From: Stenotrophomonas sp. UBA2629
Lineage (GTDB): Bacteria > Pseudomonadota > Gammaproteobacteria > Xanthomonadales > Xanthomonadaceae
Direction of reading: 5' to 3'
Length of the DNA stretch: 37,483 bases
Assembly (NCBI GenBank): GCA_002359895.1
Contig: DEOB01000004.1
Coordinates: forward strand, 180,116-217,598
Position numbers and translations under genes: made by a program. The notes under the pieces were generated by a model. The model did no database searches. It worked only from the letters and a program-made list of their open reading frames with translations, and was not told where the DNA came from. This document shows positions 1-8,432 of this stretch, in pieces. The number at the start of each line of letters is the position of its first letter. The stretch's first letter is position 1.

Positions 1-31
1 TGGCTTTGGCTTTGGCTGTGCTCTCAGCTTT

Positions 32-79
32 CCCTTCTCCCGCTTGCGGGAGAAGGTGCCCGCAGGGCGGATGAGGGCT
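32..79 (+). repeat. Interspersed hairpin repeat, copy 1
   Basis: The stretch contains CTTCTCCCGC and GCGGGAGAAG facing each other, followed by a tail reading GGTGCCCGCAGGGCGGATGAGGG. A closely similar element lies at 30531-30578. A simple-sequence run of TGGCTT units precedes it (1-18). The arrangement looks like a small dispersed palindromic element of the kind common in Xanthomonadaceae intergenic DNA. It carries no gene. Confidence 0.6.
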
Positions 80-102
80 GCTTTGCTTCTCCGTAGCAAA
101 AC

Positions 103-128
103 AAAGGCCCGGATTGCTCCGGGCCTTT
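103..128 (-). terminator. Rho-independent terminator of the ABC exporter operon
   Basis: A perfect 10-bp stem (AAAGGCCCGG / CCGGGCCTTT) has a 6-nt loop. On the minus strand it is followed by TGTTTTG. It lies 66 bp beyond the stop of the permease gene, so it most likely ends that operon. The plus-strand side is also somewhat T-rich, so it may also work for a gene to the left of the window. Confidence 0.75.
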
Positions 129-193
129 GCTCTTATTGCTCTAGGCTACATCGTGGAAACAATGCGTCGCTCCGCTCAATCGCGATCAACGCA

Positions 194-1387
194 TCAACCC
201 GAAATCGCCAACCGCTCCTGACGGTAACGCCACACCGCCACCAGCCACAGCAGCACTGCCAGCAACGCCGAGGCGCACAGATATACCGACCATTGCATCG
301 CCGAGGGCATCTCGCCGCGCGTCACCTTCACCAGCATCTGGTTCTGCGACAGGAACGGTACGGCGTACTGCCACAGCTGCGTGTCCTTCAGCGGGTAAGC
401 CATCAACGCGTAGCCGGGCAGCATCGGCAGCATCATCAACCACACCATGTGGCTCTGCGCTTCCTTCATGCTCTTGGCGCTGGCAGAAAGACAGGTGAGC
501 AGCGCCGTGCCAATCACCACCAACGGCAGCAGAATCACCAACAGCTTGCCCATCGCCGCGAAGCTCACATCCAGCGAACGTGCTGCGCCACTGCCAATGC
601 TCGCGCTGAGCTTGAACGACAGCAGGATCAACAACATCGACGCCAGGCCCAGCACCACTGCCGCCAGCATCTTGCCGCTGACCAGCGAACTGCGGGATGC
701 CGGTGTCGCCAGCAGCGGCTCCAGCGATTGCCGTTCACGCTCGCCTGCGGTGGTGTCCATTGCCAGGTGCGAGCCGCCGACGAAGGCAAACAGCATCAAC
801 ACCAACGGCAACACGATGGACAGGAAGATGCCGCGTTTGGCCTCTGCCGTGGCCAGGTCGCGCATGCCCACGTTGACCGGCGCCGCCACCATCGGGCTCA
901 CACCGCGTGCGAGCAGACGCAACGCACCCACCGATTGCCCATACTCGGCCAGCGTGTTGCGCACACGGGCGACCTGCACGTCACCGGTGCGACGCGTGGT
1001 GTCGGCCACGATCTCCACCTTAGCCGGCTTGCCGGCATGCCAGTCCTCGGCAAAATCCGGCGCGATGACCAGGGCCACATCATCCTTCTGGTTGCGGATG
1101 CGCGCCTCGTAGTCCTTGGGGGCCTCGGTGGCGTTGATGCCACGGCTGGCCAGGAAGGCGACGAGGTTGGGCGCCTGCTGCATGCCCACCACCGGCACGC
1201 TCATGTCCTTGTCCAGCTGCGTTTCCGCACGCAGGTTGGTGAGCTTGTTCATGCCCAGGAACAGCAGCGGATACAGCAGTGGCGCAGTCAACAAGGTCAG
1301 CAGGAAGGTGCGGCGGTCACGTGAGAAATCGCGCAGCTCCTTGCGCATCACCGTCCACATGTTGCTGAAGAATCCAATCCGGCTCAT
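194..1387 (-). CDS. ABC-2 type exporter permease (NatB-like)
   Basis: This 397-residue integral membrane protein is the permease half of an ABC exporter. One hydrophobic segment near residues 28-46 is followed by a large extracytoplasmic domain of about 130 residues. Five or so further membrane segments follow from about residue 187 to the end. That layout and length fit the NatB family (CcmB/ABC-2 permeases with an extracellular loop). The GERERQSLEPLL motif between membrane segments is typical of the ATPase-coupling region. The start codon overlaps the ATPase stop by 4 bases (ATGA), showing translational coupling. NatAB of Bacillus exports sodium, but substrates of this family vary and the sequence does not reveal the one here. 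Confidence 0.88.
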   Translation of the reverse strand: MSRIGFFSNMWTVMRKELRDFSRDRRTFLLTLLTAPLLYPLLFLGMNKLTNLRAETQLDKDMSVPVVGMQQAPNLVAFLASRGINATEAPKDYEARIRNQKDDVALVIAPDFAEDWHAGKPAKVEIVADTTRRTGDVQVARVRNTLAEYGQSVGALRLLARGVSPMVAAPVNVGMRDLATAEAKRGIFLSIVLPLVLMLFAFVGGSHLAMDTTAGERERQSLEPLLATPASRSSLVSGKMLAAVVLGLASMLLILLSFKLSASIGSGAARSLDVSFAAMGKLLVILLPLVVIGTALLTCLSASAKSMKEAQSHMVWLMMLPMLPGYALMAYPLKDTQLWQYAVPFLSQNQMLVKVTRGEMPSAMQWSVYLCASALLAVLLWLVAVWRYRQERLAISG

Positions 1388-2139
1388 GCGTGCAGGCCCT
1401 CTTCGCTGCCGATCAACTTCACGAATGCATCTTCCAGGTTGGATTCATGCGCCTGTTCGCGCAGTTCATCCGGGGTGCCCTGTGCCACCACGCGGCCATG
1501 CGCCACGATGACGATGCGGTCACATAGTGCAGCCACCTCCTGCATGATGTGGCTGGAGAAAATCACGCAGCGCCCTTCTTCGCGCAGCTCCTTGAGGAAG
1601 CCACGCAGGCCGCGCGTGGTCATCACGTCCAGGCCGTTGGTGGGCTCATCAAGAATGACGTTGCGCGGATCGTGGATCAGCGCACGTGCAATCGCGGTTT
1701 TGGTGCGCTGGCCCTGGCTGAAGCCTTCGGTGCTGCGGTCGAGGAAATCCTCCATCTGCAGCGCTGCTGCCAGGCGCACGGTACGCGCGGCGATGTCGGT
1801 CGGCGACATGCCATGCAGCTCACCGAAATAGTCGATGTTCTCGCGTGCGGTCAGCCGCTTGTACACGCCGCGTGCGTCGGGCAGCACACCCAGGCTGCGA
1901 CGCACGGTGTTCGGATCCACCGCCGGGTCGATGCCATCCACCAGCACGCGGCCACTTTCTGGCGTCATCAGCGTGTAGAGCATGCGCAGCGTGGTGGTTT
2001 TGCCGGCACCGTTGGGGCCGAGCAGGCCGGTGATCTGGCCGTCGTGGGCGGTGAAGCCCACATCGTCCACGGCGATTACCGGAGTTTTGTCCTTGCCCTT
2101 GCCGGGGAAGGTCTTGCGGAGTCGTTCTGCAACGATCAT
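1384..2139 (-). CDS. ABC exporter ATP-binding protein (NatA-like)
   Basis: This 251-residue ATPase energises the permease encoded immediately downstream. Walker A reads GPNGAGKTTT near residue 41, Walker B is VILDEPTNGLD near residue 161, and the H-loop is in FSSHIMQEV. The ABC signature is GFSQGQ, with Gln in place of the usual Gly of LSGGQ; this is seen in NatA-type and related exporters and need not mean loss of function. The gene overlaps the permease by 4 bases. The hydrolase gene ends 30 bp upstream on the same strand, so all three may share a transcript. Confidence 0.9.
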   Translation of the reverse strand: MIVAERLRKTFPGKGKDKTPVIAVDDVGFTAHDGQITGLLGPNGAGKTTTLRMLYTLMTPESGRVLVDGIDPAVDPNTVRRSLGVLPDARGVYKRLTARENIDYFGELHGMSPTDIAARTVRLAAALQMEDFLDRSTEGFSQGQRTKTAIARALIHDPRNVILDEPTNGLDVMTTRGLRGFLKELREEGRCVIFSSHIMQEVAALCDRIVIVAHGRVVAQGTPDELREQAHESNLEDAFVKLIGSEEGLHA

Positions 2140-2169
2140 TTCAGCGGATTCCTTGGCAATGCAATGACA

Positions 2170-3708
2170 TCACGGTTCCCAGCCATTGAAGCTGGTGAAC
2201 GGCGGCACATAGTTGAGCTTGTCCAGGCAGGCGCCATCGAGCGGCTTGGCGTCGGCCTTTTCAACAAACTGAGCGAACAACTTGGGCATGCAACCGGCGC
2301 CGAGCACCGCATGGCCCTGGCCACGCAACACGAACAGGCGGCCATTGGGCAGGTGTTTGACCACCTCCTCGCCATAGCGCGGCGGCGTCACCGGGTCGAA
2401 CTCACCGGCCAACACCAGCGCCGGCACCTGTGTGGCAAGCGGCTGATGGAAGTCAGCCGGTGCGCTGCCCTTGGGCCACGCTTTGCACATTGCCGCCAAG
2501 CCCTGCGCCATCTGGTTGCCGAGCACGGTGCCTTCATCGCTCGCATTGGCAATCATGCTGTCGCCGTCCTCGCTGCAGATCACCGACAGCTGCATGCCCA
2601 TGGCCATGCTGTCCTTCATGTCACTCTGCAGCATCTGCGTGAGCGCCATCAGGTTTTCGTAGCGGCCGGCACCGGCTTCGTGAATCAGCTTCGGCAGCAA
2701 CGCGGCTGCAGCCGGCATGTAGGCGTACATGCGGACCAGGCCGGCCACGGTTTCAGCGGTGAGCTGGCCTTCGCGCTGCTCGCCACTGGTGGCGTCGCGA
2801 TAGCTCACGGTTACCGGCTGCGCGCGCAGCTTGGCCAGCAACGCATCCAGCTCGGCACGCGGGTCCCCCAGCTTGTCCTTGCACGAGGCCACGTTGCTGC
2901 ATTGGGCAAACTGCAGCGCCAGCGCATCATCAAGATTGCGCGCGAAGATGTTGCCCAGCTGCAGGCTGTTGGGCACCGACGAATCAAGCACGATGCTGCG
3001 CGTCTGCTGCGGGTGACGCATGGCGTATTGCTGAGCCACACGCGTGCCGTAGCTGACGCCGTACAGATTGATCTGCGCCGCTCCGATGGCGGTACGCACG
3101 GCATCCAGGTCAGCGACCGCCTCGGTGGTGGTATAGAAGCGCAGGTCGGCCTTCTTCGACAGCGCCTCGGCACACCTGGCCGCACCGGCGCCATAAGCGT
3201 CCGGTGTGCTGACGTCTTCGGGCGTGCTTTCGCAGGCCAGCAGGTTGGATTTACCGGTGCCGCGCTGGTCCACCAGAATCACGTTGCGATGTTTGCGCAG
3301 CTCTTTGAACGCCGGCTCCATCTGCTGGAAGCTGTCCACCGCCGACTGGCCCGGGCCACCGGCCAGGAAAAACAGCGGATCCGGTTGCAGGTCACCTTCT
3401 TTCTCCGGTGCCAGCCACGCGATGTTGAGCGCAATTTTGCGGCCCGCCGGATTGGCGCGGTCCTCTGGTACCTCAAACGTGGTGCACTGTGCCTCCATGC
3501 TGTCCTTGCTGAAGGACGAACTGAGGCTGCACGGCTGGAACTGCAGGTTGCCCAGCGCCAGCGGCTTGCTGGTGACAGCGGTTTCCTCGGCCACGGGTTT
3601 GACCGCGTTGGGCGCATCGGCATCGGCGGCCGGACGCGTCATGCGGTAGCCGACGAGGCCAGCAATGACGGCAATGGCCAGAAGGGTTTGGGTCTTGCGG
3701 GACATCAT
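2170..3708 (-). CDS. Exported alpha/beta hydrolase, S33 / tripeptidyl aminopeptidase-like
   Basis: This protein of about 512 residues has an N-terminal hydrophobic segment (about 8-20) that is either a signal peptide or a membrane anchor, so the enzyme acts in the periplasm or at the membrane. The fold markers are the oxyanion loop GGPGQS (117-122), the DQRGTGKS strand, the nucleophile elbow GVSYGT with Ser219, Asp in GEFDPVTPP and His in GQGHAVLG. The C-terminal part matches the TAP-like domain of the SlpD/E and tripeptidyl aminopeptidase group. Several Cys pairs suggest disulfides outside the cytoplasm. The start at 3708 is preceded by GGGGGC; an in-frame GTG at 3723 is possible. A peptidase or esterase role is likely; the substrate is unknown. 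Confidence 0.85.
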   Translation of the reverse strand: MMSRKTQTLLAIAVIAGLVGYRMTRPAADADAPNAVKPVAEETAVTSKPLALGNLQFQPCSLSSSFSKDSMEAQCTTFEVPEDRANPAGRKIALNIAWLAPEKEGDLQPDPLFFLAGGPGQSAVDSFQQMEPAFKELRKHRNVILVDQRGTGKSNLLACESTPEDVSTPDAYGAGAARCAEALSKKADLRFYTTTEAVADLDAVRTAIGAAQINLYGVSYGTRVAQQYAMRHPQQTRSIVLDSSVPNSLQLGNIFARNLDDALALQFAQCSNVASCKDKLGDPRAELDALLAKLRAQPVTVSYRDATSGEQREGQLTAETVAGLVRMYAYMPAAAALLPKLIHEAGAGRYENLMALTQMLQSDMKDSMAMGMQLSVICSEDGDSMIANASDEGTVLGNQMAQGLAAMCKAWPKGSAPADFHQPLATQVPALVLAGEFDPVTPPRYGEEVVKHLPNGRLFVLRGQGHAVLGAGCMPKLFAQFVEKADAKPLDGACLDKLNYVPPFTSFNGWEP

Positions 3709-3780
3709 CGGAACAGCCCCCACTATTGATGGAAAGAAACAGACAACGGTTCTGCCATTACCCAGACGCGGCCGGGCCGG

Positions 3781-3978
3781 CTATGTGACATCGGGGAAAA
3801 ATATATCTTCAATCCGTGCCCCGAACAGGCGCGCGATACGGAACGCCAGCGGCAGGCTGGGATCATACTTGCCGGTTTCCAGCGCGTTGATGGTCTGCCG
3901 CGATACGTCCAGCCGCTCGGCCAGTTCGCCTTGCGACCACCCTTGGGCATCACGCAGTTCACGCAGGCGGTTATCCAC
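3781..3978 (-). CDS. Small XRE-family transcriptional regulator (YozG-like)
   Basis: This 65-residue protein is almost entirely one Cro/C1 helix-turn-helix: a first helix NRLRELRDAQGW, then SQGELAERLDVSRQTINALE and the tail PSLPLAFRIARLFGARIEDIF. The ending IEDIFFP is typical of the short YozG-type regulators that sit next to small membrane proteins. I chose GTG at 3978 because GAGGCGG lies 5 bases upstream, partly formed by the TGA of the preceding gene, and because family members are usually 65-70 residues. It is downstream of and coupled to the membrane protein. The inverted repeat at 4680-4740 is the likely binding site (inference). Confidence 0.85.
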   Translation of the reverse strand: MDNRLRELRDAQGWSQGELAERLDVSRQTINALETGKYDPSLPLAFRIARLFGARIEDIFFPDVT

Positions 3979-3988
3979 TGCCGCCGCC

Positions 3989-4573
3989 TCAGTTGTAACG
4001 CCGTGCGACCACGGCCTTGGCCAGCCCATAGGCCAGACAGACCAGCGGAAACACCCAGATCATCGCCACGTTGGACGGCACATCAACGACCTTGGCCGAC
4101 TGCAGAAAACCACCGGTGAGGTACACCAGCGACACAAAGGCCGTGGCAAAGCTCACTGCTTCCAACTCGATGCGTTGCTGCAGCTCATCCACGTCGCGGA
4201 TGTAGCGGACCATCGCGCGCAGCACCATCACGATTGGCGGCACCGGCAGCAACGCGATCAATGCTCGCAACAACGCACCATCCACTTGTTTCAACAGCAG
4301 CAGCGACACCACCAGCATCACCGCATAGGCCAACATGGCGACGATGACCTCGCGGGTGTAACGCTTACGCAGTGCAGGCGATGCTTCATCGCATTGCTCG
4401 GGCATCAAGCGCCGCAGCAACGCACCCAGAGCGAGGCCCAACGCGATGCCCATCAACACACCGCCCAGCCATTTGCTGACGTCAAATTGGCTCAACGACT
4501 TCACCCACACGCCCGACAGAGCCATCAGCCCGGCAGCGGACAACAACCACAGCGACTGCGCATTACGGTTCAT
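3989..4573 (-). CDS. Small integral membrane protein paired with XRE regulator
   Basis: This 194-residue protein of unknown function has about five to six hydrophobic segments: near 8-25, 35-55, 80-100, 105-135 and two in the last 60 residues. It has no motif I can assign to a transporter or enzyme family. The start at the Met of MNRNAQS avoids the five extra residues of a longer reading frame. It is the first gene of a two-gene operon; the XRE gene begins within 11 bases of its stop. Membrane protein plus short XRE regulator pairs are common in bacteria, and the regulator often represses its own operon. I do not recognise a function beyond that. Confidence 0.75.
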   Translation of the reverse strand: MNRNAQSLWLLSAAGLMALSGVWVKSLSQFDVSKWLGGVLMGIALGLALGALLRRLMPEQCDEASPALRKRYTREVIVAMLAYAVMLVVSLLLLKQVDGALLRALIALLPVPPIVMVLRAMVRYIRDVDELQQRIELEAVSFATAFVSLVYLTGGFLQSAKVVDVPSNVAMIWVFPLVCLAYGLAKAVVARRYN

Positions 4574-4679
4574 CTCTGCCTCCAGCAAGCCAGTGAAGCC
4601 TTCCCCATCCCAAGGTCACATTCCTCGGCGGCCAGACATGCCTGCGCGCCAATGGAAGACCGCATGCGCGGCCGAGACG

Positions 4680-4740
4680 TGTAAAGGACGCTTGACACAT
4701 CCTGCAGCGTGACCGCCAGGCCTGTCAAGCGTCCTTTACA
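4680..4740. promoter_or_regulatory. Paired 18-bp inverted repeat, candidate operator of the membrane protein/XRE operon
   Basis: TGTAAAGGACGCTTGACA (4680-4697) and its exact reverse complement (4723-4740) are separated by 25 bp. Each arm is itself nearly palindromic (TGTAAA-N6-TTGACA, 12 of 18 positions symmetric), as expected for a dimer-binding site. The arms repeat with a 43-bp period, close to four helical turns. The element is about 107 bp upstream of the membrane protein start. No T-run follows it on either strand, so it does not look like a terminator. The rest of 4574-5061 (488 bp) shows no gene that I can support. Confidence 0.6.
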
Positions 4741-5061
4741 GATGATGAAGTTCCAACTGGCTGCCGGCGGTCCAACCGTGCAAGCGGCGACCAGTTCGCG
4801 CATTGCCTTACACGGCTAACGCAACAGAACAGCAGCGTGATGGAGTCCCGGCGCATCGTCCATGGACGGCGCGCTGTTACCCAACACGGGGGCGTCGCAT
4901 CGCGGTCGTTGGATCGCGGTGCAGGTAAGGCCCCAATCAATCATTCCTGAAAAAGGAACCCTGCCGAAGTACATGTTGAAAAAGCGCTGCATGAGGTGCG
5001 GCTGTGCACATGCATGGGCTCCCCGCTCACCGAGGCGCCGCACCGGAGCTACGTAAACTGC

Positions 5062-6030
5062 TTATTCGTAGCTCATCGTGAAGGTCGCACGCCCATCGGC
5101 AGTACCCGCGATGATCTTCTCCTTTGTCTGTATATAGCGCGCAGTCAACGGAATATCGAAAACACCATTGGCTGTGTTACCGGCCAACCACTGGTTGGTA
5201 TTGCCTGCCTCGGCGGAATCCGCGCCATATTTGACCGGTTTTCCGTCCTTGAGAACCTGGATGCCAACCCCCTGCGCGGTGGACTGCGAGGTCAACGTCA
5301 ACTTGTTGGAGCGATTGGCCGGCTTTGTCTGGTCGGTCAAGGTGACGCTGACTGCGGTCTTCATGCCTTCGCCTACGCCCGAACAGGTCAGCGTGATGTT
5401 GAATGGCTGTGCTTCAGAGATGCTTCCAACACCGGAAAACTGGCTGCGTGGAATGCTACCCAAGGCAACCGGTATCGGCGGCGCTGCAGCGATGCAGGTC
5501 GGCTTGCCCATCTCGATGGTTACCGAGGCGCCCCAGAAATAGTTTGCATATTCTTCGCTGCCAACCACCCATCGTGCGAATCGGCCGCTCATCACGCCGC
5601 CACCGGTGATGGGCCCGGTCTTGACCAGCTCCAAGGTCAACACGTTGGAGCCCATGGCGGGTGCCCAGGTCGAAGTGCAGGAAGACGGCCACCAATCCGT
5701 GGTGCATGAAAAGCGATCGGTGAACTTCACCCGATACGCAATTCCCTCGATACCGGTTTCATACAGTTTGTTGCCCAACGGCCGGTTTGTTCCCTCGCCG
5801 GTCATCGTGAAGTACCCACCGGCACAGTTGCCGGTTCCCGCGGCGGTTGGTGAACTGCCCGTCCATAACACTTCACCCACGCCAACCGAAGGCTCAATGA
5901 CAATCTTGGCGGGCCCACTTACTTGCACGATGTAGGGGCTGCTGCAGATGCCCGCCGAGGCGACCGAAGGCAACATGCCCAACAACGTGAGAGTGCTCAG
6001 ATGGATGACCAGCAGGCGTAGCGTGTTCAT
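5062..6030 (-). CDS. Fimbrial tip adhesin A (two-domain type 1-like)
   Basis: This 322-residue protein has a signal peptide (1-26, ending SVASA). An N-terminal domain of about 150 residues contains two or more Cys pairs and a DWWP motif. The C-terminal pilin domain (from about 177) has Cys179 and Cys216 and the donor-strand ending ATFTMSYE with a penultimate Tyr. A lectin-plus-pilin architecture without self-complementation is that of tip adhesins of chaperone-usher fimbriae such as FimH and F17G. The start at MNTLRLL places a normal signal peptide first; a longer frame adds ten residues and is less likely. It is the last gene of the minus-strand fimbrial cluster and is paralogous to the gene at 7386-8354. 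Local GC content is visibly lower than in flanking housekeeping genes. The receptor is unknown. Confidence 0.82.
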   Translation of the reverse strand: MNTLRLLVIHLSTLTLLGMLPSVASAGICSSPYIVQVSGPAKIVIEPSVGVGEVLWTGSSPTAAGTGNCAGGYFTMTGEGTNRPLGNKLYETGIEGIAYRVKFTDRFSCTTDWWPSSCTSTWAPAMGSNVLTLELVKTGPITGGGVMSGRFARWVVGSEEYANYFWGASVTIEMGKPTCIAAAPPIPVALGSIPRSQFSGVGSISEAQPFNITLTCSGVGEGMKTAVSVTLTDQTKPANRSNKLTLTSQSTAQGVGIQVLKDGKPVKYGADSAEAGNTNQWLAGNTANGVFDIPLTARYIQTKEKIIAGTADGRATFTMSYE

Positions 6031-6104
6031 TGTCAGACTCTGCAGTAGGGGCTTTCTCAAGGCATGGAAGGGCGGCGTCGGGGGAGCGGGTATCGGAAGA
6101 TGCG

Positions 6105-6782
6105 TCAGTCGAAACGCGGCGGACGTGGGCTGGGGCCTGCAGCAACCAGGCCTGTCTCGATGCCATAGCGCAGCAGGTCCACGTCACGGCGCAGACCAAG
6201 CTTGAGCATGGCGGCGCCCTTCTGGGTGCTGATGGTCTTCTTGCTGCGGTTAAGACGCTCGGCAATTTCGTTGACGGTCAGACCGGAGACATACAGACGC
6301 ACCACTTCCAGCTCGCGCGCGGTCAAGGACTGCAGCTCCGGGCCATTGGCACCCACCGAATCCATGATCTCGATGATGGTCGGCGAGAGGTAACGGCCAT
6401 CGGCAAACGCAACCAGCACCGCCGGCATCAGGTGGCTCATGGAGTCGGATTTGCTGATCACGCAGGTGATGCCCAGCTGCAGCAGCGAATGCACGATGCC
6501 GGGGTTTTCCAGCATGGTCAGCACCACGACCTTGACGGCTGGATAGCGCTGCTTGATCAGCCTGAAAAGGCCAATGCCGTCACCGTAGCGACCGCCCGGC
6601 ATGGAGTAGTCGCAGACCAGGACATCACACCCCCCCTTGGCCAGCACATCCAACAGCTCGGTGGAATTACGTGCAGTGCCCAGGATGGAGGCGGCACCGC
6701 CAGAGACGATGGCATGGTGGATGCCCGCGCGTACTGCAGCATGGTCATCGGCGATAACAACTCGGAGACTGAAAGGTTTCAT
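6105..6782 (-). CDS. FimZ/RcsB-like LuxR-family response regulator 1
   Basis: This 225-residue response regulator has a receiver domain (1-125) with Asp12/Asp13, phospho-acceptor Asp58 (VLVCDYSMPGG), Thr89 and Lys111. It ends in a LuxR/NarL helix-turn-helix (about 152-212) with LTARELEVVRLYVSGLTVNEIAERLNRSKKTIS spread over 153-185. Overall it resembles RcsB, FimZ, BvgA and RocA. It lies 74 bp upstream of adhesin A on the same strand, so it may be co-transcribed with it and control fimbrial expression. No clear Shine-Dalgarno precedes the ATG. A truncated paralog is at 8433-8610 and a full, more distant paralog at 9239-9928. The hybrid kinase at 16520 is the probable phosphodonor (inference). 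Confidence 0.88.
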   Translation of the reverse strand: MKPFSLRVVIADDHAAVRAGIHHAIVSGGAASILGTARNSTELLDVLAKGGCDVLVCDYSMPGGRYGDGIGLFRLIKQRYPAVKVVVLTMLENPGIVHSLLQLGITCVISKSDSMSHLMPAVLVAFADGRYLSPTIIEIMDSVGANGPELQSLTARELEVVRLYVSGLTVNEIAERLNRSKKTISTQKGAAMLKLGLRRDVDLLRYGIETGLVAAGPSPRPPRFD

Positions 6783-6794
6783 ATGAGCGGCCAG

Positions 6795-7113
6795 GGGAAT
6801 TTGGGAAGGGATGCAGCGCGCGGAGCGGCACGATTGCCTGCCCGTTCTGCGCTGCGGGGCGCGCTTGAAGCGCCGGGAAAATCAGTAATGAAACTTTATG
6901 GCGCGGGGCCCCGCGCAGTAATCGGACTGCACCCCATAGCCACCGGCATACGGATAGGGAAAATCCGAAATTTGCCCTCATTGCGCGGTTGACGACCGTT
7001 TCAGCAGTCCGGGACTGCGAGCAAATCTCTTTCTGAACAGTCAGTTACAAGCGGCCTCTGCGTGCAGTTCAGGTCGTCTTATTTCTCCGCATAGAACGCT
7101 GGCATTTGTCCGA
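6795..7113 (-). repeat. 319-bp upstream repeat, copy 1
   Basis: This non-coding stretch upstream of regulator 1 matches 8611-8929 without gaps; I count 18 differences in 319 positions (about 94% identical). It includes a 16-bp palindrome GCGCGGGGCCCCGCGC (6901-6916) and an interrupted palindrome GCAGTCC-G-GGACTGC (7004-7018). It is the likely promoter and control region of regulator 1, but I cannot place a convincing -35/-10 pair. Confidence 0.8.
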
Positions 7114-7335
7114 TCACACGGCTTTTAGCGCAGGACTTTTACCCGCCTGCGATGTGGCAACGGCACGCGCTGCACCTGCACAGCCGGGGCAGGCATCCAC
7201 CACACGCGCACCAAGGCACGCAGGCGTTTCATCAACGGCAATGTTGCCCTGATCACCAGCCGAGATACCCACGCTGCGCTGGCAGGGCCCCGGTTGCTTG
7301 TCACGGCCATCACGACCCATCTGGCAGTCGCGCAT
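7114..7335 (-). CDS. Doubtful small ORF upstream of regulator 1
   Basis: A 73-codon frame has no recognisable family. Its C-terminal half is preserved in the duplicated copy (8930-9049, 39 codons) with the same stop codon and an in-frame 21-bp length difference. That is weak support for coding. It contains CLGARVVDACPGC, two Cys-rich turns that are absent from the second copy. No good ribosome binding site is visible. It may equally be non-coding leader DNA of the duplicated module, and I would not annotate it firmly. Confidence 0.2.
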   Translation of the reverse strand: MRDCQMGRDGRDKQPGPCQRSVGISAGDQGNIAVDETPACLGARVVDACPGCAGAARAVATSQAGKSPALKAV

Positions 7336-7385
7336 GCCGCCGTTATTCGGGCATGCCCGGGAAATTGGAGGTTGCGGCTACGGAA

Positions 7386-8354
7386 TCACTGATAGTTCAA
7401 CGTGAAAGTAGCGCGACCATCGGCTGTTCCTGCGGATACGGTTTCTTCCGTCTGTATGTAATGCGCGGTCAATGGAATTTTGAAAACACCGTTAGCTGCC
7501 TCACCGGCCAGCCACTGGTTTTCATTGCCGGCCTCGGCGGAGTCGGCACCATATTTGATGGCCTCCCCCTCCCTGAGGACTTGGATGCCCACACCTTTTG
7601 CCGTGGATTGCGGCGTCAGCGACAGGGTATCGGTCCGGTTACCCGGCTTGACCTGATCGGTCAGCGTCACATGAACGCCAGTGGTGAGCGCCGCGTCGCC
7701 GCCCCCGCATTGCAGGGTGATGTCAAAGCCCTGCGCGTCGGACGTGCTGCCCACACCGGTGAACTGGCTGCGTGGAACCGCCCCCAGCGCAACGGACACC
7801 GACGGCGTTGCAACCGTGCAGGTCGGCTTGATGGACTCAACCGTTGTTACTCCCGCCCAACTGTAGTTGGCGAAATCGGCCCCATTCACGAACCATCGGG
7901 CAAAACGACCTTTCAGCTTGCCACCAGAGACAATGGGGCCGGTCTTGACCAGCTCGACCAGCAACGTGTGCCCGCTAATGCCGGGGCCCCACCGGTAGAG
8001 TGGGCACTTGGTTGGCCACCAGTCCATGGCACACATCGAGGTCTGGAACTTCAAGCGATACGAGATTCCACTGATGCCGCTGGCATACAGATTGTTACCT
8101 TGGTACGCCCTGGTTCCTTCCAGATTAATCACGTACGTTCCGCCCGCGCATTGCCCATGCGACGTCGCAACAACAACGGTTCCCGTCCAAATGGTCGTGC
8201 CAACCGCAATTGACGGATCAAAGGTTATCTTGTCCGGCCCTTGCGCCGTAAGGGCATGCGGCGCTGTGCACTGCTGCGCCCACGCCACGGACGGGAGCAT
8301 GCCCAACAGTGCCAGCGTGCCCATCCAGGTAAACAGTCGAAGTAGTTTGTTCAT
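7386..8354 (-). CDS. Fimbrial tip adhesin B (paralog of A)
   Basis: This 322-residue paralog of adhesin A has the same layout: signal peptide 1-26 (ending SVAWA), N-terminal domain with DWWP and Cys pairs, and pilin domain with Cys179 and Cys216 ending ATFTLNYQ. Aligning the two by eye gives about 44% identity over residues 31-170 and about 66% over 171-322, so the presumed receptor-binding half has diverged faster. The start at MNKLLRL follows GAGAG 7 bases upstream; the longer frame is not preferred. It is preceded on the same strand by a regulator remnant. It probably shares the single chaperone and usher with adhesin A (inference). Confidence 0.82.
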   Translation of the reverse strand: MNKLLRLFTWMGTLALLGMLPSVAWAQQCTAPHALTAQGPDKITFDPSIAVGTTIWTGTVVVATSHGQCAGGTYVINLEGTRAYQGNNLYASGISGISYRLKFQTSMCAMDWWPTKCPLYRWGPGISGHTLLVELVKTGPIVSGGKLKGRFARWFVNGADFANYSWAGVTTVESIKPTCTVATPSVSVALGAVPRSQFTGVGSTSDAQGFDITLQCGGGDAALTTGVHVTLTDQVKPGNRTDTLSLTPQSTAKGVGIQVLREGEAIKYGADSAEAGNENQWLAGEAANGVFKIPLTAHYIQTEETVSAGTADGRATFTLNYQ

Positions 8355-8432
8355 CGTCAATCTCTCAAGGAGGGGTGTTTCATGTTCATAGGCACGGCTG
8401 ACATGTGACCGCATATGGAAGCAGCGGACCTG

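Noticed and set aside
1549..3729. 726-codon plus-strand frame opposite the ABC ATPase and hydrolase genes
   Set aside because: It runs antisense to two well-supported genes, has a His/Arg/Gln-rich low-complexity composition and matches no family. It arises from high-GC codon bias.
6901..6916. 16-bp GC palindrome as an operator
   Set aside because: Its symmetry is broken in the second copy (8717-8732), and it is made only of G and C; the palindrome at 7004-7018 is the better candidate.
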